Source: JABDOU01 sp041609995
Lineage (GTDB): Bacteria > Actinomycetota > Acidimicrobiia > Spongiisociales > SHLN01
Length of the DNA stretch: 64,000 nt
Assembly (NCBI GenBank): GCA_041609995.1
Contig: JBFIPU010000002.1
Span: 34,450 to 98,449, forward strand
Reading direction: 5' to 3'
Part shown: positions 50,547 through 58,412 of the stretch, one piece after another
Numbering within the stretch: the stretch's first letter is position 1
Layout: every line of letters begins with the position of its first letter
Position numbers and translations under genes: made by a program
The notes under the pieces: generated by a model
Databases searched by the model: none
What the model was told of the DNA's origin: nothing
What the model saw: only the letters and a program-made list of their open reading frames with translations

Positions 50547-51884
50547 ATGACCGAATGGAGCCCTATGAGCTGGCGCGCCCACGACGCGAGGCAGCAGCCC
50601 GCCTGGCCCGATCTGGGCGAGATGGATCGCGTCCTCAAAGAGCTCGGCGAGCGGCCGCCGCTGATCTTCGCCGGCGAGGCCCGACACCTGCAGCAACACC
50701 TGGCAGATGTGAGCCGGGGGGAGGCGTTCGTGCTCCAGGCCGGTGATTGTGCCGAGTCATTCGAGGCGTCGGCCGATTCGATCAGGGATCGGCTAAAGGT
50801 CATCCTGCAGATGGCGGTCATCATGACTTACTCGACCGGTGTGCCGGTGATCAAGGTGGGGCGGATCGCGGGGCAGTTCGCCAAGCCGCGTTCGTCCGAC
50901 ACCGAGACGATCGATGACGTGGAGTTACCGGCGTTTCGGGGGCCGATGGTCAACGACGCCGACTTCACCCACGACGGCCGCCAGGCCAATCCAGCGAGGC
51001 TGTTGACGGCATACGACCGGGCCGCCGCCACCCTCAACCTCCTGCGGGCGTTCACCCAGGGTGGGTACGCCGGCCTGTCGCAGGTCCATGCCTGGAACCA
51101 GGAGTTCGTGGCCACCTCGCCGGCCGGACAGCGGTACGAGGCGTTGGCGACCGAAATCGACCGCGCCTTGCAGTTCATGGCCGCCTGCGGCGTCACGCCG
51201 GGATCCCATCCCGATCTGGAGACAGTGGAGTTCTACACGAGCCACGAGGCGCTGATCCTCGGGTACGAAGAAGCTCTCACCCGCCAGGACTCACTCTCCG
51301 GAGATTGGTTCGACTGCTCTGCTCACATGCTGTGGATCGGCGAACGCACCCGCCAGCTCGACGGAGCCCATGTCGAGTTCATGCGCGGCATCGGCAACCC
51401 GATCGGCTGCAAAGTCGGTCCGACGGCCAGTCCGGAAGAGGTGCTGTCATTGTGCGAAGCGCTCAACCCCGACCGCATCCCCGGTCGCCTCACCCTCATC
51501 ACCCGTATGGGTGCGGATCGGATCGGCGACCGCCTGCCCCCGATTCTGGAGGCGGTGCGGAACTCTGATCACCCGGTGGTTTGGGTCAGCGACCCCATGC
51601 ACGGCAACACCTTTACCGCCCCCGACGGGCGCAAGACCCGCCATTTCGAGGATGTTCTCACGGAGATCAAGGGGTTCTTCGCCGCCCATGATTCGGCCGG
51701 AACCTACCCCGGCGGCATCCACATCGAGCTCACCGGCGATGACGTCACCGAGTGTCTGGGCGGAGCCCAGGAGCTGCTCGACACCGATCTCCAGCACCGG
51801 TACGAGACCACCTGCGATCCCCGGCTGAACGGTACCCAATCCATCGATCTCGCGTTCCGGGTGGCCGAGCTCATCCGCCACTGA
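50547..51884 (+). CDS. aroG: Class II 3-deoxy-7-phosphoheptulonate (DAHP) synthase
   Basis: A 445-residue enzyme that condenses phosphoenolpyruvate and erythrose-4-phosphate in the first step of the shikimate pathway. Class II (plant and actinobacterial) signatures: VFVLQAGDCAESFEASAD (metal Cys), IKVGRIAGQFAKPRS, MRGIGNPIGCKVGP and LITRMGADRI. Also present are VWVSDPMHGNTF (metal His) and GIHIELTGDDVTECLGG. The length is normal for the class. ATG 50547 lacks a strong Shine-Dalgarno. Regulation by aromatic amino acids would be through the N-terminal and helical insertions, which are not analysed here. Confidence 0.95.
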   Translation: MTEWSPMSWRAHDARQQPAWPDLGEMDRVLKELGERPPLIFAGEARHLQQHLADVSRGEAFVLQAGDCAESFEASADSIRDRLKVILQMAVIMTYSTGVPVIKVGRIAGQFAKPRSSDTETIDDVELPAFRGPMVNDADFTHDGRQANPARLLTAYDRAAATLNLLRAFTQGGYAGLSQVHAWNQEFVATSPAGQRYEALATEIDRALQFMAACGVTPGSHPDLETVEFYTSHEALILGYEEALTRQDSLSGDWFDCSAHMLWIGERTRQLDGAHVEFMRGIGNPIGCKVGPTASPEEVLSLCEALNPDRIPGRLTLITRMGADRIGDRLPPILEAVRNSDHPVVWVSDPMHGNTFTAPDGRKTRHFEDVLTEIKGFFAAHDSAGTYPGGIHIELTGDDVTECLGGAQELLDTDLQHRYETTCDPRLNGTQSIDLAFRVAELIRH

Positions 51885-51985
51885 ACGCGCTTCGCCTCTG
51901 ACCTGCGTGGCAGGCCGGCGATGCTCGCCGTCCTCGCCTTCAGGTGCGTTCCTCGTCATCTATTGTCTACGCGAGGGAGGCCAGG

Positions 51986-54190
51986 ATGAGTGCGCCAGCA
52001 CCCCCGAAGCCCATCGTCACACGAGAGGTACCTCAACCAACGCAGGTGCAGACACTGGCGGATGAGTTCGCACCCAGCCAGTTGCTTTCGACCTTGACCG
52101 TCGGCCTCATCCTGGGCGTGGTCAATTCTCTCCTCGTCGTGGCCCTGATGTCGCTGATCTTTTCGGGCGATCTGAGCGCACATCTCGCCGCCGGGATCGG
52201 TGTTGGGCTCGTCGGCTCGGCTGCTATGGCAGTGATCATTGCTCTAAAGAGCGGGTTCGCCGGGACCTACGCCGGGGTGCAAGACAACAGCAGTGCCATC
52301 GTTGCGTTGTCCGCCGCCGCGATCGCCGCCAGTGTGGTGGGCCCACAGGTGCTCGACACCGTCATTGCCATGATGATGGCCGTCTCGTTGGCCACCGGGG
52401 CGGTGTTCTTGCTCATGGCTCGATTCCATCTGGGTCAGATGGCGAGCTTCGTCCCCTTCCCCGTGGTAGGAGGCTTGCTGGCCGGTACCGGCTATCTGAT
52501 CCTGGTCGGTTCCCTCGACATCCTCGGAGGGTTGTCCTTACCCGACACGTGGGCTGATACCCGCGCCATCGGCGTGCTGCTTCCAGGACTGCTGCTGGCC
52601 GGTGTCCTCGTCGCCGCCTCGGTCCGAGGTTGGTCGAGTGCGGCGTATCCGGGCGTGCTGGCTCTCGGTATCGTGTTGTTTCAAATCGCCACCCGGTTGT
52701 TCGGCATCAGCAAGCAAGAATCGATGAGCCGCGGGTGGCTCATCGGGCCGTTCCCCGAGGACGGCCAATTGCCGGGCCTTGTGTTCGGATCACTGGCGGA
52801 CGCCGATTGGGCGGCCATCGGTGGCGAGGCTGCCAGTTTGGCAACCATACTGATTCTCGTTCCGCTGACGCTGCTGATCTACGTCAGCGCCCTGGAGATC
52901 GGCGCCAACACGGACCTCGATGTGAACGCAGAGATCCGTTCGTCCGGGTGGGCCAACATCGTGGGGGGCATGCTGGGAGCGCCTCCCGGGTACGTGTACC
53001 TGTCTGACACGCTCGTCGCCACCCGCATCGTCGGTCAACGCAGAGGCCCGCCGGTCCTTGCCGGGCTGGTGCTGGCTTTGGTGGCGTTCATCGGAACCCC
53101 GGTATTGGAACTGATACCCCAGTTCGTTGTTGGCGGGTTACTCCTGTTCTACGGGGTCGACTTCTTGATCGAATGGTTGTGGCGGGCGCGCCGCCGCATG
53201 TCCCTGCTCGACTACGCGATCACCGTGGGCATCGTGCTGACCATTGCGACGGTCGGGTTTCTGCCCGGAGTGGCGGTGGGGCTGGCGGGAGCGATCATCT
53301 TGTTCGTGTACCGCTACAGCCGTGTACAGGTCGTGAAGCATCTGCTGACGGCGCGTGAGTGCCAGAGCAACATCGAGCGTCCCATTGAAGAAGCCGAATA
53401 CCTGCGCTCGGTGGGCGACAGCGTCGTCATCCTGGAGTTGCAGGGTTTCATATTCTTCGGCACGGCCAGCCAGATCTTCGAAAGGGTGAAGCAACTGCAC
53501 GGGGAGAACCCGCACGTGCGGTTCATCGTATTCGGCTTTCGATTGGTTACCGGCGTCGACTCCTCGGCCGTGGCATTGTTCGAACGGATCGCCCTGTTCG
53601 CCCAGGAGCATGAGCTGGTCTTGCTGTTTGCCGCAATGCACCGGGCAACGCGCGAACAGTTCGGCGCTGTCTTCGCCAAATATCCGGAGTTGTTGATCGA
53701 AGAGCCCGACGTGGACCATGCCGTGGCCCGGTCTGAAGAATGGCTGCTCGAAGAGTGGGAGATGACCGAGGCCGAATCCCGAGGCCTGCCGGACACGCTC
53801 GCCGCTGCGCTGTCGCCGTATCTGCAACCCCAGCTCATCCCGGCGGGTGAACGACTGATGACGCAGGGGGATCCCACACCGGGCATCTTCCTGATCACCT
53901 CGGGTCGTGCCACGGTGTTGCTCGAGCGACCCGAGGCAGAAGATCTTCGTCTGCGCACCCTGCGAGAAGGGACGGTGCTGGGCGAGATCGGTCTTTACCG
54001 CAACGAGCCCTGCACGGCGACCGTGATGGCCGAGAACGATTGCGAGGTCATGCAGATCACACCGGCTGCCTTCAACGAGATGTGCAAGAACGATCCCGGG
54101 GCTGCGGCCGAGTTTCATCGGTTCGTCGTCACCATCCTCGCCAGTCGCGTGAGCCACGCCAATACGACGATCAGAGCCCTGCGGAGCTGA
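51986..54190 (+). CDS. SulP anion transporter fused to STAS and cyclic-nucleotide-binding domains
   Basis: A 734-residue membrane protein. Residues about 30-450 form a SulP-type core with about twelve helices; characteristic runs are SGFAGTYAGVQDNSSAIVAL and GMLGAPPGYVYLSDTLVATR, and an Asp/Glu-rich segment sits in SALEIGANTDLD. A STAS domain follows (about residues 460-590, FIVFGFRLVTGVDSSAVALF). About residues 620-710 form a cyclic-nucleotide-binding domain (AGERLMTQGDPTPGIFLITS, EGTVLGEIGLYRNEPCTATV). SulP proteins move sulphate, bicarbonate or other anions; here a cNMP or similar ligand probably gates it. GGGAGG precedes ATG 51986. The anion is not identifiable. Confidence 0.88.
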   Translation: MSAPAPPKPIVTREVPQPTQVQTLADEFAPSQLLSTLTVGLILGVVNSLLVVALMSLIFSGDLSAHLAAGIGVGLVGSAAMAVIIALKSGFAGTYAGVQDNSSAIVALSAAAIAASVVGPQVLDTVIAMMMAVSLATGAVFLLMARFHLGQMASFVPFPVVGGLLAGTGYLILVGSLDILGGLSLPDTWADTRAIGVLLPGLLLAGVLVAASVRGWSSAAYPGVLALGIVLFQIATRLFGISKQESMSRGWLIGPFPEDGQLPGLVFGSLADADWAAIGGEAASLATILILVPLTLLIYVSALEIGANTDLDVNAEIRSSGWANIVGGMLGAPPGYVYLSDTLVATRIVGQRRGPPVLAGLVLALVAFIGTPVLELIPQFVVGGLLLFYGVDFLIEWLWRARRRMSLLDYAITVGIVLTIATVGFLPGVAVGLAGAIILFVYRYSRVQVVKHLLTARECQSNIERPIEEAEYLRSVGDSVVILELQGFIFFGTASQIFERVKQLHGENPHVRFIVFGFRLVTGVDSSAVALFERIALFAQEHELVLLFAAMHRATREQFGAVFAKYPELLIEEPDVDHAVARSEEWLLEEWEMTEAESRGLPDTLAAALSPYLQPQLIPAGERLMTQGDPTPGIFLITSGRATVLLERPEAEDLRLRTLREGTVLGEIGLYRNEPCTATVMAENDCEVMQITPAAFNEMCKNDPGAAAEFHRFVVTILASRVSHANTTIRALRS

Positions 54191-54453
54191 GTCGTCGGAG
54201 GTCCCTTACCGTTGTTGGTGGCTTCCCGGCCGTCGGCCGTGGGGGAAGGATCGTCCCGATCGGTGGATTCCGGCGTAGGTGAACGTTGTGCCCGACCGGA
54301 GGCCCTTCACAGAGGGCTGCGAATGGTTCCTCCGAATCTCTCTCCCTGATCACCCGGCTTGCGATGGATACCCGCCGGTGGGCACGGCGATGCGCTTGCC
54401 GTTGTACGGCCGCTCGGTAGTCTGGCCTTCGATTTCGAGGCCGGAGGATGTCC

Positions 54454-56859
54454 ATGCGGGAGACCGCGCAGTGCGTGATCGTTGGTGGGGGCGCCATGGG
54501 CGTGGGCTTGCTCTATCACCTCGCTCACGAAGGCTGGACGGACACGGTTCTGGTCGAGAAGGGAGAGCTGTCCAGCGGTTCCACCTGGCACGCCGCTGGG
54601 CTGGTTCCCAACTTCATCGGCAGCCTCAACATGGCGAAAGTGCATGACTATGCCACCAAGCTGTACGACGAGCTGGAGGACGAAACGGGCCTCAACACCG
54701 GGTGGCACGGCTGTGGGGCGATTCGTCTCGCACGAACCGACAACGAGGTCGACTGGTTTCGGTACGTCCACGGCATGCTCGAGCAAATCGGGGTCGAGAG
54801 CCACCTGATCAGCCCCGCCGAGATCAAAGAGCTGCATCCACTGCTCGAGCTCGAGGACATCCAGATCGGGTTCCACACGCCCAACGACGGCTGGTCCGAT
54901 CCCTCTGCCTCCACCAACGCCATGGCGGCCGGTGCGCGTCAACTGGGCGCCGAGATCAGCCGCCACAACCGGGTCACCGACATGAACCGTCTGGCCGATG
55001 GAAAGTGGGAGGTGATCACCGAGAAAGGCCGGATCGTGGCCGAACACGTCGTCAACGCCGCCGGTCACTACGGGCCCCAGCTGGGTGCCATGGTCGGCCT
55101 GGACGTGCCGATCGTGTCGATGATCCACCAGTATCTCGTCACCGAGGCCGTCCCCGAGGTGGGCGGGCTCGAGGACGAGCTCCCGGTCGTTCGTGACCCG
55201 CGAGCCTCGTGCTACTACCGCCAGGAACACGACGGCCTCATCATCGGACCGTATGAACGGGCAGACTCTCAGCCATATGGGCTGGACGGGATCGACTGGG
55301 ATCTCAGCTTCCATCTCACTCCCCCGGAGTTGGACCGTCTGATGCCGTGGCTGGAACTGGCCGGGCAGCGAATCCCGGCCTTCGAACGGGTAGGCATCAA
55401 AAAAGTCGTCAGCGGGCCCATCACCCACACCCCCGACGCCGGTTATCTGATGGGCCCGGCGCCCGGCCTCCCCAATTACTGGATGTGCGTGGGCGCCTCG
55501 ATCGGCATCACCCAGGGCCCCGGCGCCGGCAAGTATCTGGCCCAATGGATGGTGCACGGCCAGACAGAGATCAACGTACGGGAGATGGACCCCCGCCGGT
55601 TCGGACCCTACGCGCCGGGCGAGTACACGCTGGCCCGCTCGATCGACGAGTACCACGAGATGTACCAGGTGCGCATGCCGGGCGAGTACCGGGAGGCGGG
55701 AAGACCCATGCTCCGGACGCCCATTCACGACAAGCTCGAGGCCAAGGCAGCCCAGTGGCAGGAGACCTACGGCTGGGAACGAGTCCGTTACTTCGGAGAG
55801 CCGGAGGACTATTCCTTCCGCCGATCGTCGGCGTTCGCGACCGTCGGCGAAGAGGTACGCGGTATTCGGGAACGTGTTGGCATCGCCGACCTCACCGCCT
55901 TCAGTAAATACCGGGTCACCGGCGCCGACGCCGCCGCCCTGCTCGACCGCTTGTCTGCCAATCGGCTGCCCGCCCGCGACGGCGGAATCCGCCTCGTACA
56001 CATGCTGACCGACCTGGGCGGAATCGAATGCGAGATGACCATCACCCGGCTCGGCCCCGACGCTTTCTATCTCAACTCGGCGATCTCAGCCCAACAGCAC
56101 GATCTCGACTGGCTCAACTTCCACGTCGAGGACGGTGAGGACGTGACGGTCACCGACGTCACCGATGAGCTGGGCCTCCTGGCCGTCACCGGACCCCGGG
56201 CCCGCGACCTCCTTTCGAGCGTGACTGACGCCGACCTCAGCAACGACGCCTTTCGCTGGCTCACCGCCCAGGAGATCGAGGTGGCCGGAGTTCCGTGCAC
56301 CGCCTTGCGGGTGTCCTATGTGGGTGAGCTGGGATGGGAGCTGCACCACCCCATCGAGCAAATGGAGATTCTCTACGACGCCCTGGTGGAAGCCGGCGCC
56401 CAGTTCGATGCTGTGGAGTTCGGGACCTACGCCATGGGCGTCATGCGCCTGGAAAAGGGATACAAGGCGTGGGGCTCGGAGCTGACCACCGAGATCACGC
56501 CGGTCGAGGCCGACATCATGCGCTTCGTCGACCTCTCCAAGGAGTTCAAGGGTAAGGCCCCCACGGTCGCCCGCCAGGGTGAGGAACTGTCCATGGTCTG
56601 CGTCTATGCCGAGCTCGACGCAGATGACGCCGACTGCCGGGGCAACGAGCCCACCCTCGACAACGGACGGGTGATGGGGATCACCACCGCCGGCACCTGG
56701 GCCCATTCGGTCGAGAAAAGCATCCTGTTCGCCTACGTGGAGCCGGCGTTCTCCGCTCCCGGCTCGAAGTTCGGCGTTCGGGTGATGGACCAGATCCGCA
56801 CAGCAACCGTGCTCGACGCGCCGGTGTGGGACCCCAACAGCGAGCGATTGCGGGCCTGA
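54454..56859 (+). CDS. Dimethylglycine dehydrogenase-like FAD/GcvT fusion, copy 1
   Basis: An 801-residue protein. The N-terminal DAO-type FAD domain opens QCVIVGGGAMGVGLLYHLAH. STWHAAGLVPNF carries the His that binds FAD covalently in dimethylglycine and sarcosine dehydrogenases. A middle FAO-type segment follows (SIDEYHEMYQVRMPGEYREA). The C-terminal half is a GcvT aminomethyltransferase fold with KYRVTGADAAALLDRLSANR, HMLTDLGGIECEMTITRLGP, GPRARDLLSSV and SYVGELGWELHHP, which would transfer the one-carbon unit to tetrahydrofolate. ATG 54454 follows GGAGG by 6 nt. It is the first gene of a coupled operon with an MttB-like gene (TGATG) and a paralogue. The exact methylamine substrate is unknown. 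Confidence 0.87.
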   Translation: MRETAQCVIVGGGAMGVGLLYHLAHEGWTDTVLVEKGELSSGSTWHAAGLVPNFIGSLNMAKVHDYATKLYDELEDETGLNTGWHGCGAIRLARTDNEVDWFRYVHGMLEQIGVESHLISPAEIKELHPLLELEDIQIGFHTPNDGWSDPSASTNAMAAGARQLGAEISRHNRVTDMNRLADGKWEVITEKGRIVAEHVVNAAGHYGPQLGAMVGLDVPIVSMIHQYLVTEAVPEVGGLEDELPVVRDPRASCYYRQEHDGLIIGPYERADSQPYGLDGIDWDLSFHLTPPELDRLMPWLELAGQRIPAFERVGIKKVVSGPITHTPDAGYLMGPAPGLPNYWMCVGASIGITQGPGAGKYLAQWMVHGQTEINVREMDPRRFGPYAPGEYTLARSIDEYHEMYQVRMPGEYREAGRPMLRTPIHDKLEAKAAQWQETYGWERVRYFGEPEDYSFRRSSAFATVGEEVRGIRERVGIADLTAFSKYRVTGADAAALLDRLSANRLPARDGGIRLVHMLTDLGGIECEMTITRLGPDAFYLNSAISAQQHDLDWLNFHVEDGEDVTVTDVTDELGLLAVTGPRARDLLSSVTDADLSNDAFRWLTAQEIEVAGVPCTALRVSYVGELGWELHHPIEQMEILYDALVEAGAQFDAVEFGTYAMGVMRLEKGYKAWGSELTTEITPVEADIMRFVDLSKEFKGKAPTVARQGEELSMVCVYAELDADDADCRGNEPTLDNGRVMGITTAGTWAHSVEKSILFAYVEPAFSAPGSKFGVRVMDQIRTATVLDAPVWDPNSERLRA

Positions 56860-58412
56860 TGGGGCGCCGGTCGGGAGGACGGGACGCCCGGCTGGCCGCT
56901 CGAGCGGCCAAGCCACCCGTCAAACCGGTGCGGCCGGGCCTGCCCGGTGGCCACTACCGGCCTCTGTCAGAGGGCCAAATGCAGGACATCTTCGACAATG
57001 CTCTCGATATTCTCGAGAACCTGGGGATGGGGTCTCCGATTCCTACCTTCATCGAGTCGATGGTTGACGCCGGGGGCTGGCTCGACGATGACGGGCGGCT
57101 TCATTACCCGAAGGACGTCGTCAACCGCGCTCTGGAAACCGCCACCAAGGAGTTCGTTTGGCACGGCTTCGATGAGGCGAACAGCCTCGAGCTGGGAGGC
57201 AACCGCGTTCATTTCGCGACCGCCGGCGCCGCCGTCACGATGCTCGACCATGCGACCAAGACCTTCCGCGAGAGCACTTCAGCAGATCTGTTCGACTCAG
57301 CCCGTCTGGCCGACACCCTCGAGCACATCCACGGCTACGTCCGGACCGTGGTCGCCCGCGACGCCGCGGATGCCCGGGACCTCGATGTGGTGACCGCCTA
57401 CGCCGCCATGATGGGTACCACCAAGCCCAACGGCACCTCGTTTTTCCAGCCGGAGCACGTCTACGAGGTCGTGAACATGTACGACATGGTGTTGGGAGGC
57501 GACGGCGAGTTTGCCAAGCGACCGTTCGTGATCGCCAACGCCACGTTTGTGGTGCCTCCTCTGCGCTACGCCGAAGACACCGCCGAGTGCATGGTGGCCC
57601 AGGTGAGAACGGGGATGCCGATCAACCTTCTCTCGGCGGGTCAGGCAGGCGCCACCTCCCCGGCCTCGCTGTCCGGTTCGTTGGTCCAGGCCATGGCCGA
57701 ATGCCTGGCTGCGCTGACCAGCGTGAATCTGCTCAAACCGGGCCACCCGTGCATATTCAGCATGTGGCCGTTCGTCTCGGACCTTCGCACCGGGGCGATG
57801 AGCGGCGGAAGCGGCGAGGAGGCACTGCTCAACGCCGGCTCGGGGCAGCTGGCCAACTGGCTGGGCCTTCCGTCGGGCTCGGCGGCCGGTATGGCCGACT
57901 CCAAGCTGCCAGACGGCCAGGCCGGTCACGAAAAGGGTCTCACGGTGACGCTGGCGGCCCAGGCCGGGACCAACGTCATCTATGAGTCGGCCGGGATGCT
58001 GGCGGCCCTCTTGGCCCATTCGCTGGAGACCATGGTCATCGACAACGACCTGCTCGGTGCCGTGAATCGGACGGTTCGTGGTATCGAGGTAGACGACTAC
58101 ACGCTCGCCCGGGACGTGTTCGACGAGGTGGTGAAGGGTGAGGGCCATTTCCTCGGTCACTCACAAACGCTCGACCTCATGGAGAAGCACTATGTGTATC
58201 CGATGGTGGGCGACCGCCTCAGCCCCGACGACTGGACCGACGAGGGTGCTACAGACGCGGCCGATCGGGCCCACGAGTATGTGAAAGCGACCCTCGCCTC
58301 CCACTACCCCGGCCACATCTCGCCTGAGCTGGACAGCCAGATCCGGGAGCGATTCAACATCATCATGCCGCCCGATGTGGTGACGGGCGCCGATGGGAGG
58401 TGGCGACATTGA
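56859..58412 (+). CDS. MttB-family methyltransferase lacking pyrrolysine (glycine-betaine-type)
   Basis: A 517-residue TIM-barrel methyltransferase. The N-terminal region PGLPGGHYRPLSEGQMQDIF and the barrel segments GTSFFQPEHVYEVVNMYDMV, LLSAGQAGATSPASLSGSLV and SAAGMADSKLPDGQAGHEKG match trimethylamine methyltransferase MttB homologues. The coding frame has no in-frame TAG for pyrrolysine, so it belongs with the non-Pyl branch that includes the glycine-betaine demethylase MtgB. It would move a methyl group to a corrinoid protein, but no corrinoid protein gene lies in the window. Its start overlaps the upstream stop (TGATG), and its stop TGA overlaps a TTG start of the next gene. Confidence 0.85.
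   Translation: MGRRSGGRDARLAARAAKPPVKPVRPGLPGGHYRPLSEGQMQDIFDNALDILENLGMGSPIPTFIESMVDAGGWLDDDGRLHYPKDVVNRALETATKEFVWHGFDEANSLELGGNRVHFATAGAAVTMLDHATKTFRESTSADLFDSARLADTLEHIHGYVRTVVARDAADARDLDVVTAYAAMMGTTKPNGTSFFQPEHVYEVVNMYDMVLGGDGEFAKRPFVIANATFVVPPLRYAEDTAECMVAQVRTGMPINLLSAGQAGATSPASLSGSLVQAMAECLAALTSVNLLKPGHPCIFSMWPFVSDLRTGAMSGGSGEEALLNAGSGQLANWLGLPSGSAAGMADSKLPDGQAGHEKGLTVTLAAQAGTNVIYESAGMLAALLAHSLETMVIDNDLLGAVNRTVRGIEVDDYTLARDVFDEVVKGEGHFLGHSQTLDLMEKHYVYPMVGDRLSPDDWTDEGATDAADRAHEYVKATLASHYPGHISPELDSQIRERFNIIMPPDVVTGADGRWRH

Noticed and set aside
54191..54453. Search for a glycine- or SAM-type riboswitch before the methylamine operon
   Set aside because: I see no conserved glycine or SAM riboswitch core; only a GC-rich leader with GGAGG is present.
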